A stretch of DNA of 64,000 bases, taken from JBCCMQ01 sp039026235 (GTDB lineage: Bacteria; Pseudomonadota; Alphaproteobacteria; Rhodobacterales; Rhodobacteraceae). Below are positions 17,318 through 26,181 of this stretch, in pieces. The translations under genes were made by a program, and so were the position numbers. The stretch is from positions 1 through 64,000 of the forward strand of contig JBCCMQ010000005.1 in assembly GCA_039026235.1 (NCBI GenBank), in the 5' to 3' direction. How positions within the stretch are numbered: the stretch's first letter is position 1; every line of letters starts with the position of its first letter. The notes beneath the pieces are model-generated. The model had not been told where the DNA came from. It did not search any database and was given only the letters and a program-made list of their open reading frames with translations.

Positions 17318-19537
17318 ATGAAGCTCTCAAAGCGAATGCCCGGGCCTTGGCGTGTTGATCACACTGAGACCGGTACCACTGTCCCAGAAAGCCCCGAATT
17401 GGTTGCATGGCGCACGGCCCAGCAGAGTTTTTCCCCCGCAGAAGGTGCCAGGTTTCTGACAGTACCCAAACTGAACGTGGACCAGCCCGGATACGACTAT
17501 GTCCTGCAAAAACTCGCGCGCGAAGAAAGCTTCGCTTACGCCAAGGTGAACCACGGGATCTGGGAACGGCTGGTACGCCTTGAACAAAAGGGGGTGACCC
17601 GCCACGCATTCCTGACGGCCGCCGGATGCGAGATCGACAGGGTCATCGGGATCGAGGGAAGTCTTTTGGCCGAAAGCGGCATGTTGGCCGACTTCCTGCG
17701 CGAAATCACGTCTCTGCCGTCGCCACGTACGGGTATGAACTTCGTGCCGTCGCTGACGCCCTGGCCCCTGGCAGATCGCATTGAAGGCACGCCGTATGAA
17801 AGTTGGGCACATTGCGAGGCGCTGATCGGCCATTTTGTCCCGGCGGAACACCTGCAAAACACCGCCGACAAACGTTTCAGCGGGCATGAATTCAAGGTGG
17901 CCGCAGTCGTTGGCACAATGGCCAAGTTTGTCGATGGGTTGCGGACGCGCGATGTCATCCTCATCACAAACAAGCGCAACCGCGCTCTTTTTGACGCAAC
18001 CGGAATACCGGGCCTGCGCGTGATCGAGATAGATGCACGGAAAGCGAGGCTCGAACGTCACGACATCCGTGCGCAGCTCTTCGATGCGCTTGCCGGCCTG
18101 CAGACAGCACGGCTGCCGCCGGTCGTAGTAATCAGTGCCGGTGATGTCATGGCGTCCTGGCTGTTGTGCCAAGCGTTCAAGCGCTTTGCGCGGGTTCACC
18201 TGATCGATGTCGGGGGCGCCCTGGCCGCCTATCATCCCGATACGGCCCGGGCGTACCGATGGCCACAGATCTTCCGGTCGCAACTGGCCGAGACTGCACC
18301 AATCAACAACAATCTGCATCCGGCGCTGACCCACGCCTATACTCGCCCCTTCGGCGTAAGAGACGAGGGCCTTGTGAGACTTGCGGCCGAGGCAGGCGTT
18401 GCGTTGCCCGGCGTCGCCCGGGAACTGGCGTCACCGCCCCCGAGAAGGCCAATCCCCTTCATCGAGAACAAAGTCTACGACACCGACCGGATGGCTGAGT
18501 TCTTGAGACTGTCCATCGATGCAAACAGTCACGCCAACGGCGGCCCGGTCGCATCTCTCTTGGAGCGCGCGGTGGCGAAGGTTGCCGGGTTGCCGTCTGA
18601 TCGGCGCGTTGTGGCGGTCAACAGCGGTACATCTGCGCTGCACCTGGCATGCGCCGTTCACTCCATCGAAAGGGGCGCAAAGCCACTGCGATGGGTCACA
18701 AGCGCCTTTACCTTCTTCTCAAGCAAGGTTGGTCCCCTGTCGGATGCCATCGTCATAGACGCGGACCACCGCGGAGGCTTTGACCTTGAAGCTTTGAAAA
18801 CACTGCCGCTTAGCGGGTACGACGGCGTTATCTACACCAACACATTCGCGGCGCTGTCGAATTGGAATGCCGTCGCCGAGTACTGCCACGGCCACGGGAA
18901 GCACTTTGTCGTCGACAACGCCACAGGGCTTGCGGACCGGCCAGGAGCGCCGAAATCCGGCACTGTTCCGATCGAAGCGGTCTCGGCCCACCACACAAAG
19001 CCATGGAGCGTGGGCGAATGCGGTTTCGTTCTTTGCGCGGCCGACCAAGAAGCAATCGTGCGAAGCCTTGCGAATTTTGCGGCGACACTGCCGGATGCGG
19101 CGCGCCCCTTTGCCTCGAACTTCAAAATCAGCGATGTGGCCGCTGCGGCCGTTCTGGACCGGCTGGAAAGGATGGCCCACTTGGGGTTGTTCTATGAACT
19201 TCAAGAACGGCGCATGCATTCTTTGATGATTGACCTTGGCCTTGGAATTGAGCCCCTCCATCCTCTGGGCAGCGCGAAGTCACCGCGAACGTTTTCGGCA
19301 TTTGTGAGCCCGCACCCCGTCGATGTGCAGCGCAGTGATGGCCCAGTGACCATTCGCAAGTACTATCGTCCCTTGGAACCGACTGAGGGGGGCGCCAAAA
19401 TCATGCGCGCGCGCGCCTTGTTCGACCGTATCTTCTGTTTGTCGAACGCACCCGAAATGCGTCTCGCCTCGAACGCCGAAATAATCGCGCAGGTTCGCAG
19501 CATGCTCGAAAACTGCGCCGCCCGTACCAAGCACTGA
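17318..19537 (+). CDS. Two-domain protein: GT-D-like region plus DegT/AHBA-type aminotransferase
   Basis: This 739-aa protein joins two families. Residues from about 45 to 350 resemble the GT-D glycosyltransferase fold (DUF1792-like): YAKVNHGIWERL early, then VVISAGDVMASWLLCQAF and VHLIDVGGALAAYHPD. That order parallels the AGP and DIGH blocks of GT-D proteins. The usual RFGDGE-type motif is replaced by KVNHGIWE. From about residue 385 to the end is a PLP-dependent DegT/DnrJ/EryC1/StrS-type aminotransferase. It has VNSGTSALHLA, VDNATGLADRPG and HHTKPWSVGECGF, where Lys561 is the expected Schiff-base residue. The family makes amino-sugars for surface glycans or antibiotics. The start at 17318 was chosen over a TTG at 17300. 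No other glycan genes adjoin, so the substrate is unknown. Confidence 0.75.
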   Translation: MKLSKRMPGPWRVDHTETGTTVPESPELVAWRTAQQSFSPAEGARFLTVPKLNVDQPGYDYVLQKLAREESFAYAKVNHGIWERLVRLEQKGVTRHAFLTAAGCEIDRVIGIEGSLLAESGMLADFLREITSLPSPRTGMNFVPSLTPWPLADRIEGTPYESWAHCEALIGHFVPAEHLQNTADKRFSGHEFKVAAVVGTMAKFVDGLRTRDVILITNKRNRALFDATGIPGLRVIEIDARKARLERHDIRAQLFDALAGLQTARLPPVVVISAGDVMASWLLCQAFKRFARVHLIDVGGALAAYHPDTARAYRWPQIFRSQLAETAPINNNLHPALTHAYTRPFGVRDEGLVRLAAEAGVALPGVARELASPPPRRPIPFIENKVYDTDRMAEFLRLSIDANSHANGGPVASLLERAVAKVAGLPSDRRVVAVNSGTSALHLACAVHSIERGAKPLRWVTSAFTFFSSKVGPLSDAIVIDADHRGGFDLEALKTLPLSGYDGVIYTNTFAALSNWNAVAEYCHGHGKHFVVDNATGLADRPGAPKSGTVPIEAVSAHHTKPWSVGECGFVLCAADQEAIVRSLANFAATLPDAARPFASNFKISDVAAAAVLDRLERMAHLGLFYELQERRMHSLMIDLGLGIEPLHPLGSAKSPRTFSAFVSPHPVDVQRSDGPVTIRKYYRPLEPTEGGAKIMRARALFDRIFCLSNAPEMRLASNAEIIAQVRSMLENCAARTKH

Positions 19538-19596
19538 CAGAACGTGCCCGCCCCCGCAGCCAATCCCAGGTTCCAGAGCGGGACCTTTTGGACGTC

Positions 19597-21111
19597 TCAG
19601 TCGCCGTCAGCGACCCCGGCGGCCCGTGCGCGGGCGCGGCGCGCCCGGTAGCTTGGCAGCAGGATCAGAAGCGCGGCGATCACCAGCAGCCCCAAGGTCA
19701 TTGGCCGTTCCCAAACAAACGCCATTCCGTCGTAAAGCTGCATGGAGCGGGCAAAATTGTCTTCCAGCATACCTCCGAGGATGAAGCCGATCAGCAGCGG
19801 TGCCAGTGGATAGTCCGCAAAGCGCAGGATCGTCGCGCAGATGCCAAAGCCGACAAGCAAAAGAAGCTCGGTCGCGTTGTTCTGGCCGATGTAGGCACCC
19901 ATGAGCGTGAAAAACAGGATGAAGGGGATCAGGTAGTTGCGCGGAACGGCCAGAATTTTCGCGATATAGGGTATCAGCGGCAGGTTCAGGATCAGAAGGA
20001 TCAGGTTGCCGATGTACATCGATATGATGACGGCCCAGAAAATCTGAGGCTCATCAATCATGAGACGCGGACCGGGCGTCACGTTAAGTGCAATGAGCGC
20101 ACCGAGAAGGATAGCCGTCGTCCCCGACCCTGGAATGCCAAGGGTCAAGAGCGGCACGAAAGAGCCGGTACATGCCGCGTTATTGGCCGTCTCGGGCGCA
20201 GCAAGGCCTTTGATCGAGCCTTTGCCAAATTCGTCCTGTTCTTCCTTACCGGCAATGTTGCGTTCCACAGCGTAGCCAAGAAATGACGCGATTGTCGCGC
20301 CGGCACCGGGAAGAACGCCGATAAAGAAACCCTGTATGGACTGCCGCCCGATGACCGGCGCGATCTTGCGCCCCTCTTCGCGGGTGATCCGCAGGTCCTT
20401 GATGTCCCCACTGCTGCCCTGGGAACCGCGGGCAGGGTTCAGCACCAGAAACAACGCTTCGGGCAGGGCGAACATGGCCATCGCCAGGGTAATAAAGCCA
20501 AAGCCCGACTGCAGGTCCATCAGACCCATCGTGAAACGCGGAAGGTTAAAGAGTGCGCCCTCGCCCACGGTCGCCATGATCAGACCAATGACGGTCATGA
20601 TAAGCGCTTTTGCCACCTGACCGGTACCGGCGAAGGCGGCAATCGCCGAAAGACCCACAACCATCAGTGCAAAGTATTCCGCAGAGTGGAAGAGAAGCGC
20701 CACCGATGACAGCATCGGGGCGAAGACCATCAACAAAATGGCGCCTATCGTGCCGCCGCTGAATGAAGCAATCGCCGCAACCGTCAGCGCCTTGCCGGCC
20801 TTGCCCTGCCGGGCCATCGGATAGCCGTCAAAGCTGGTGGCGACGGTGCCCGCGACCCCCGGCGCGTTCAGCAGAATGGAAGACGTCGAGCCGCCAAAGA
20901 TCGCCCCATAATAGACACCCGCCAGAAGGATCAGCGCGGCTGCCGGGTCACCCATCGAGATGGCGACAGGGATCATGATGGCAATGATCGACATGGGGCC
21001 GAGGCCGGGAAGCATGCCGATGAAGGTGCCGATCAGACACCCGCCAATCACCATCAGCAGGTTCTGGATGGAAAAGGCTGTCTGCAGCCCGACGAGAAGA
21101 CCTTCGATCAT
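19597..21111 (-). CDS. tctA: Tripartite tricarboxylate transporter, large membrane subunit TctA
   Basis: This 504-aa protein of the TctA family has about 11-12 membrane helices. It is the main channel of a binding-protein-dependent secondary transporter. Hallmarks are GTFIGMLPGLGPMSIIA near residues 28-44, GGSTSSILLNAPG near residue 75 and LPGAGATIASFLGYAVER around residue 325. The ATG at 21109-21111 was chosen because it begins the conserved N terminus and lies one base after the tctB stop. Longer in-frame sequence is only an overlap with tctB. Substrates of the family are citrate, other carboxylates and aromatic acids. Confidence 0.94.
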   Translation of the reverse strand: MIEGLLVGLQTAFSIQNLLMVIGGCLIGTFIGMLPGLGPMSIIAIMIPVAISMGDPAAALILLAGVYYGAIFGGSTSSILLNAPGVAGTVATSFDGYPMARQGKAGKALTVAAIASFSGGTIGAILLMVFAPMLSSVALLFHSAEYFALMVVGLSAIAAFAGTGQVAKALIMTVIGLIMATVGEGALFNLPRFTMGLMDLQSGFGFITLAMAMFALPEALFLVLNPARGSQGSSGDIKDLRITREEGRKIAPVIGRQSIQGFFIGVLPGAGATIASFLGYAVERNIAGKEEQDEFGKGSIKGLAAPETANNAACTGSFVPLLTLGIPGSGTTAILLGALIALNVTPGPRLMIDEPQIFWAVIISMYIGNLILLILNLPLIPYIAKILAVPRNYLIPFILFFTLMGAYIGQNNATELLLLVGFGICATILRFADYPLAPLLIGFILGGMLEDNFARSMQLYDGMAFVWERPMTLGLLVIAALLILLPSYRARRARARAAGVADGD

Positions 21112-21112
21112 G

Positions 21113-21595
21113 TCAGAGCCCCATGAACCAGGGCAGCGGTCGCAGGAAGATGCCCAGCACCACCTGGACGAGATACCAAACGACGCCCGTGGCCAGTGCT
21201 GAGACAAAGATCATGATGAACCATCGCCGCTCACCCAGGACAAAGGATCCCAGAACAAGAAACGCCGTGGTCGAGACGATGAAGCCGACAGGGCGCAAGC
21301 AGAGCGCGTAGGCGACCATCAGGCCCAAAAGCAGTGCCGCCTGCCCCAGATTATAGTCGCCAAGCCGCCGATAATCGATATCGCCAATCTTTGCCTCGCC
21401 CTTTTCAATGCCCACAAGAATGACAAGGCTGGTCAGGATCCCGGCGATGGAAAGGACCTTGGGAAAGGTGCTTGGCCAGATCGGGCTGCGCCGCATGAAG
21501 GGCGCCAATCCCGCGTCCATCGTAAACCAGGCGGCATACCCGTAGATCAGGCACACCCCGAGCAAAACCAAGGCTATCCAGCGATCGAGCGCCAT
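21113..21595 (-). CDS. tctB: Tripartite tricarboxylate transporter, small membrane subunit TctB
   Basis: This 160-aa protein has four predicted membrane helices. The layout matches TctB: helix, cytosolic loop with the acidic-basic segment EKGEAKIGDIDYRRLGD, then a helix pair and C-terminal helix. The GSFVLGERRWF loop before the last helix is typical. It sits directly before tctA and about 97 bp after tctC. Sequence conservation in this subunit is weak, so the call rests mainly on topology and position. Confidence 0.88.
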   Translation of the reverse strand: MALDRWIALVLLGVCLIYGYAAWFTMDAGLAPFMRRSPIWPSTFPKVLSIAGILTSLVILVGIEKGEAKIGDIDYRRLGDYNLGQAALLLGLMVAYALCLRPVGFIVSTTAFLVLGSFVLGERRWFIMIFVSALATGVVWYLVQVVLGIFLRPLPWFMGL

Positions 21596-21659
21596 GCTGA
21601 CTCCACCCTTTTATGGGAATTGGGCGCAGAGGTTCCGCAAACCACGGCGCCCATCGGGC

Positions 21660-21680
21660 GGCAAGGGCAAAGCCCCTGCC
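21660..21680 (-). terminator. Hairpin between tctC and tctB
   Basis: On the transcribed minus strand a 9-bp stem, GGCAGGGGC with GCCCTTGCC, closes over a TTT loop. There is no run of U after it, so it is more likely a stabilising or partially attenuating hairpin than a full terminator. It would allow the binding protein gene to be expressed more than the membrane subunits. Confidence 0.45.
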
Positions 21681-21691
21681 GCGCGCAAGAC

Positions 21692-22675
21692 TTACAGGAA
21701 GCCCAGCTTTTTCATCAGATCGCCGATGACCTTTTCCTGGTCTTCCAGGAAAGTCTTAAAGTCATCGCCGGGATTGTGGATGTTTACCCAGCCATTGCGC
21801 GAACGGACGTCTTCCCATTCGGATGTATCATACATCTTTGCAATCGCGTCCTGATAGGCGGTCAGCCTGTCGTCAGGCAGCCCGGGCGCAGCAAAGAAAC
21901 CCCGCCAGTTCACAAAGGTCGTATCGATCCCCTGTTCTTTCATGGTCGGTGCGCTCTCATAGGCGCCGACACGCTCGTCCGATGTCACGCCGATGATCTT
22001 GACTTCGCCCGCATTGGCAAGATCAACCGCCTCGGAGAAACCGGTTGAAAGCGCAGCAATCTCACCCGACAGAAGCGCCGCCATTGCTTTGCCGCCTGCA
22101 TCATAGGGGATGTACTTGACGTTCAGGGGATCCTTGCCCGCAGCCTGCATCACCATTGCCGCAACAAGGTGGTCCATGCCTCCCGGCACCGACCCGCCGC
22201 CAATCGCGGTGCCAGAGGGATCGGCTTCGTAGGCCGCAATCAGCTCTTCCATGGAGTCGATGTCGCTGTCCTTGCCGACCACCAAGGCCGCGTAATCACC
22301 GATCGTGCCGGCAACCAAAGTCAGGTCGCGGAAGTTATGGGGAAACACACCGGTCAGCGAACGGATCACGATAGGTGTGGAGTTCACCATCAGGGTGCCG
22401 TGGTTGCTTTCGGCATTTTCAATCAGATAGCCGATGGCCTTGCCGCCACCGCCGCCCGACATGTTCTCATAAGATGCGTTTCCGACGATGCCTGCATTGG
22501 TGAGGGCTTCACCGGTGCCGCGTGCGGTGCCATCCCAGCCGCCGCCGGCACCGCCCGGGATCAGAAAGTGAATGCTGTCCATCACCTGATGGCCGCCTGC
22601 CGTTGCCCCACCGGCAGCCATGCCGAGCGCAACAGCAGCGCCCACAAGCGCACGTCGTGTGATTTTGAATGTCAT
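21692..22675 (-). CDS. tctC: Tripartite tricarboxylate transporter substrate-binding protein TctC
   Basis: This 327-aa periplasmic binding protein belongs to the Bug/TctC family. The start at 22675 follows GGAGGAGACC and gives a signal peptide that begins with twin arginines (TRRALVGAAVALG), so Tat export is possible. The binding fold shows IHFLIPGGAGGGWDGTARG near the N terminus and GTAIGGGSVPGGMDHLVAA around residue 155, the two ligand-loop regions of the family. It is the first gene of tctCBA and is divergent from the tctDE-like regulators. Confidence 0.93.
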   Translation of the reverse strand: MTFKITRRALVGAAVALGMAAGGATAGGHQVMDSIHFLIPGGAGGGWDGTARGTGEALTNAGIVGNASYENMSGGGGGKAIGYLIENAESNHGTLMVNSTPIVIRSLTGVFPHNFRDLTLVAGTIGDYAALVVGKDSDIDSMEELIAAYEADPSGTAIGGGSVPGGMDHLVAAMVMQAAGKDPLNVKYIPYDAGGKAMAALLSGEIAALSTGFSEAVDLANAGEVKIIGVTSDERVGAYESAPTMKEQGIDTTFVNWRGFFAAPGLPDDRLTAYQDAIAKMYDTSEWEDVRSRNGWVNIHNPGDDFKTFLEDQEKVIGDLMKKLGFL

Positions 22676-22859
22676 ATTGGGTCTCCTCCACCGCAATTTT
22701 GCGTATATTCCGGGCTGTTTCCGCCCGTGTATGTCCAAACCGTACGGCGCGAAGCTGTCAATTAGCTGTCAAAGCGGGCGCAACAGTCCGCGAAGTGCCA
22801 CTTTCTCTGGCATTCCTGTAAGCGACGTAACAACATGGCACGATCAGGAGCGACGTCAG

Positions 22860-23531
22860 ATGCGCCTTTTGCTCGTTGAAGACACCGAGGATGTGGCCGA
22901 TGCGATCATATCCAGCTTTGCCCGGCGCGGTGATGCCATTGACCATGCGCTGTCGGTGCGCGCAGCATGCGAGTCTCTGGCCGTCCAAGACTATGACGTC
23001 GTTATTCTGGACATGGGACTGCCGGATGGCGACGGTACGGAAATCCTTGAGACCATTCGAACGGCCGGCAGCAGAACACCCGTACTGGTCCTGACGGCCC
23101 GGTCCGACATAGAGGATCGCGTGTTTGCGCTGGACAAGGGCGCGGACGATTATCTGGTCAAACCCTTCGACCTGCGGGAGCTTCACGCACGGGTTCGCGC
23201 CATGCTGCGAAGACAAACGCCCGATCGTTCGGGTGTGATCTCGTTCGCCGATATACAATTCGATCCGGCCGCACTTATGGTTAGCGTCTCGGGCGTGCCG
23301 ATCAATCTGGCGAGACGTGAGTTTAACCTGCTCGAAATCCTTCTAGCCAATCGCGAAAGGGTCGTGCCGAAGGAAAAGATCTTTGAGCGTATGTTCTCTT
23401 TCAACGAAGACGATGTGAATGTGAATGCGGTCGAGCTTTACGTGGGCCGGTTGCGGCGGAAGCTCGCCGGCAGTTCGGTATCCATCAAAACGCTGCGGGG
23501 TATGGGGTATCAGTTGGTGAGCGATGAGTAG
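22860..23531 (+). CDS. tctD: OmpR-family response regulator (TctD-like)
   Basis: This 223-aa protein has a receiver domain with the acidic pocket VEDTED, phospho-acceptor Asp51 in VVILDMGLPDGDG and Lys in DDYLVKPFD. A winged-helix DNA-binding domain follows, ending in YVGRLRRKLAG and LRGMGYQL. The ATG at 22860 follows AGGAG and is the only start that preserves the normal receiver N terminus. It is divergent from tctC and overlaps the kinase gene by 8 bases. The regulator therefore probably switches on tctCBA when the carboxylate is present. Confidence 0.92.
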   Translation: MRLLLVEDTEDVADAIISSFARRGDAIDHALSVRAACESLAVQDYDVVILDMGLPDGDGTEILETIRTAGSRTPVLVLTARSDIEDRVFALDKGADDYLVKPFDLRELHARVRAMLRRQTPDRSGVISFADIQFDPAALMVSVSGVPINLARREFNLLEILLANRERVVPKEKIFERMFSFNEDDVNVNAVELYVGRLRRKLAGSSVSIKTLRGMGYQLVSDE

Positions 23532-24915
23532 TGTCGGTGCCCCGGCCGGATTTCGGAATTCACTTCGCTTCCGGATGGCAGCAGCAATTGTTTCTGTACT
23601 CGCACTTGGCAGCCTGGCGGTCGCGATTGCGGCTTTCGCCTACGGGCGCAACGCCGCCCAGCAATCATTCGACCGGCTTTTGATCGGGGCCGCGAACCAG
23701 GTCGCCGGTTCCCTGTCGCTTAGGGGCGGCGACATCATTGTCGACATACCAGTGTCCGCGTTTGAGCTTTTGTCGCTGGCACCGAAAGACCGTGTGGTCT
23801 ACGGCGTTTTCGGTCCCGATGGCGCCCTGATCACCGGCTACGCCGAAGCCGCACCACCAACCGGGAGCGGTGCCTTTTATTCCGGTGAGTTCGCCAATGA
23901 ACCCGCACGCTTTGCCCGGGTCACGCGCCAGTTCGCCGAACGGTCGTTTATCGGATCGGTCGATGTGGTCATCGGTCAGACAACGGAAGCGCGCCGGGAA
24001 CTGGCCCAGCAGATCACGCGCAATGCGCTTGTTGCCGTTGCGGTCGTGGGTCTTGTGGTTTCCGGTCTTGCGGTGTTGGCGGTGCAATCGGCCTTGTCGC
24101 CGCTTCAGCGCATCGAAAGCGATTTCGCGGCACGGTCTAGCAAGGATCTGACCCCGGTGGACATTGATGTGCCGCAGGAGATCAAGAGCCTGGTGGGCGC
24201 GCTGAATACATTCATCGCCCGGATCGACCGACAGCTGAACGTGATGCAATCGCTGATTGCCGACGCATCGCACCAGCTGCGTACGCCGATTGCGGCTCTG
24301 CGTGCGCAGGCCGAACTGGCTGCCGATGAAACCGATCCAGACCGTCAGCGCGGCATTGTTACACGCATACATGAACGATCCCGGAACCTGAGCCATCTGA
24401 CGGATCAGCTCTTGAACCACGCCATGATCATTCACCGGGCTGATGCGATCGACCTTAAAGCAATCGATCTGCGCAGCGTAGCCGCACAGGCCGTGCATGA
24501 GGTCGATCTTGCCATCACGACCTCGGACAACTCGCTGCGCCTGGAACTTCCGGAAGCACCTGTCACCTGCTTGGGTGATCCGCTTTCCCTGCAGGAAGCC
24601 GTCAAAAACTTGGTCAGCAACGCGCTGAAACACGGCGAGCCGCCGATTACGATTTTTGTGCGCGAGGATACGCATGGCCCTGCCATTGGCGTGCGCGACC
24701 GAGGCCAGGGTATCCCCGAAGCGATGTGGGAAGACGCGGCGGAACGGTTTGCCAAAAATGCGGGCGTATCGGCCAAAAGCGCGGGCCTTGGTCTTGCCAT
24801 TGTAAGCGAGGTTGCGCGTGCGCACGGCGGTGCCATGCAATTCGCACGGCCGACACCCGGCCGCTTTGAGGTCGCCCTCGCGCTTTCGCCCGTGCCCGTT
24901 GGGATCGGCGGATGA
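23524..24915 (+). CDS. tctE: Sensor histidine kinase (TctE-like)
   Basis: This 463-aa membrane kinase has a first helix at about residues 17-40, a periplasmic domain of about 125 residues and a second helix at about 167-190. A HAMP linker is followed by the H-box ADASHQLRTPIAAL with His250. The ATPase domain shows NLVSNALKHG, GVRDRGQGIP and GLGLAIVSEVARAHGG. The N-terminal periplasmic part resembles the 2CSK_N domain of TctE-type sensors. It overlaps the regulator gene by 8 bases and the following binding-protein gene by 4. Confidence 0.92.
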   Translation: MSSVGAPAGFRNSLRFRMAAAIVSVLALGSLAVAIAAFAYGRNAAQQSFDRLLIGAANQVAGSLSLRGGDIIVDIPVSAFELLSLAPKDRVVYGVFGPDGALITGYAEAAPPTGSGAFYSGEFANEPARFARVTRQFAERSFIGSVDVVIGQTTEARRELAQQITRNALVAVAVVGLVVSGLAVLAVQSALSPLQRIESDFAARSSKDLTPVDIDVPQEIKSLVGALNTFIARIDRQLNVMQSLIADASHQLRTPIAALRAQAELAADETDPDRQRGIVTRIHERSRNLSHLTDQLLNHAMIIHRADAIDLKAIDLRSVAAQAVHEVDLAITTSDNSLRLELPEAPVTCLGDPLSLQEAVKNLVSNALKHGEPPITIFVREDTHGPAIGVRDRGQGIPEAMWEDAAERFAKNAGVSAKSAGLGLAIVSEVARAHGGAMQFARPTPGRFEVALALSPVPVGIGG

Positions 24916-25988
24916 GGCGTTTTTGGCCCATTGCGGCAACAGCCATTTTACTGACGGCTGGTCTAGCCCAGGCACAAAGCATTCCCGAAGACACCAAAGA
25001 CTATGGCCCCGAAGACGGCAGTGCGGGTTTTGTGGTGCGTGGCACGACCGATATTGCCCTTTTTGAGCCTATCATGGCGGAATTTTCGCGCCGGTTTCCG
25101 GCCGTCCGCATCGAATATGAACAGTGGAGTTCGAATGACCTGTATCTAGCGAGCGAAACGGATTGCCGATCTGGAAACCCGGTGGCCGATCTTGTCATCA
25201 GTTCTTCGATCGACCAGCAGGTCAAGCTGGCCAATGATGGCTGCGCCCAGCGCTATCGCTCCACCGGAACCGCGGCTTTGCCGGCCGTGCTCAACTGGCG
25301 GGATGAGGTGTTCGGCATTACCCGCGAACCGGCCGTCATTGTCTATAACCGGGCCAATTTTTCCGAAGCAAGTGTCCCGCTATCGCGCTTTGACCTCATT
25401 GATCTTTTGCGGCCCGATGACAACCGGCTGTTCGGCCGCATCGCCACATATGACATTGAATCTTCCGGGCTTGGGTATCTATTCGCCTTCGCGGACGCGC
25501 AGCAGGCAACGACCTTCGGCAGCCTGATCGAAGCATTTGGACGCAGTGGCGCGGTTGCCGATTGCTGTTCGGCATCCATCATCGACGGTGTTGCTACCGG
25601 CAAGTACCTGATCGCTTACAATGTTCTGGGGTCCTATGCTCTGGCACGCGCAGATGAGAACCCCGACATCGTGGTCGTCGCGCCGGATGATTACACGCTT
25701 GTGCTGTCCCGCGCGGCGCTTATCCCCAAGGGCGCCGCCCAGACCGAACTTGCGGCCGAACTGCTTGAGTTCCTGCTGTCCGAAGACGGCCGCCGCGTTC
25801 TTCGGTCCGCGCATCTGATCGTCGATACCGATGAGCGTGTCCATCAGGCGCTGCGGCTTCCGGAAAACCCGGCGGCGAGCCTGCGCCCAATCGCGCTTTC
25901 TCCGGCGCTTCTGGTCGGTCTAGACAAACACAAGCGTCAGCAGTTTATCGCCCGCTGGCGCGGCACCTTTCCGAGCGAGGCCCAGTAA
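24912..25988 (+). CDS. Periplasmic ABC-type substrate-binding protein linked to the sensor kinase
   Basis: This 358-aa exported protein has a signal peptide ending at LAQAQS. Its fold is that of the iron/thiamine/putrescine type solute-binding group: IALFEPIMAEFSRRFPAVRIEYEQW, then ITREPAVIVYNRANF, then LIPKGAAQTELAAELLEFLLSEDGRRV. No permease or ATPase genes accompany it. The start overlaps the kinase stop by 4 bases, so it is translated with the two-component system. The likely role is to bind a ligand and present it to the kinase periplasmic domain. This is inferred from gene order only. Confidence 0.8.
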   Translation: MRRFWPIAATAILLTAGLAQAQSIPEDTKDYGPEDGSAGFVVRGTTDIALFEPIMAEFSRRFPAVRIEYEQWSSNDLYLASETDCRSGNPVADLVISSSIDQQVKLANDGCAQRYRSTGTAALPAVLNWRDEVFGITREPAVIVYNRANFSEASVPLSRFDLIDLLRPDDNRLFGRIATYDIESSGLGYLFAFADAQQATTFGSLIEAFGRSGAVADCCSASIIDGVATGKYLIAYNVLGSYALARADENPDIVVVAPDDYTLVLSRAALIPKGAAQTELAAELLEFLLSEDGRRVLRSAHLIVDTDERVHQALRLPENPAASLRPIALSPALLVGLDKHKRQQFIARWRGTFPSEAQ

Positions 25989-26181
25989 CCCCTGATTTCT
26001 TGGGGCCTGGAAATGCGGTTCACAGGAACGATTTCTGACCGAAAGGCTGGCCAGATTAGAAGGAATTCGCACTGCCCACGGTCGGGCCTATCGGCGGTCT
26101 GAATGAAGTGCTATGGCGGCCTTATCCACACTTGCTTTCCTGCTTTGCCAAACGATGCGATCTGATCATGGAGAGGCCGCA

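Noticed and set aside
23665..24975. 436-codon open frame on the minus strand
   Set aside because: It lies entirely opposite the sensor kinase, has Arg/Gly/Gln-rich unconserved sequence and no family blocks.
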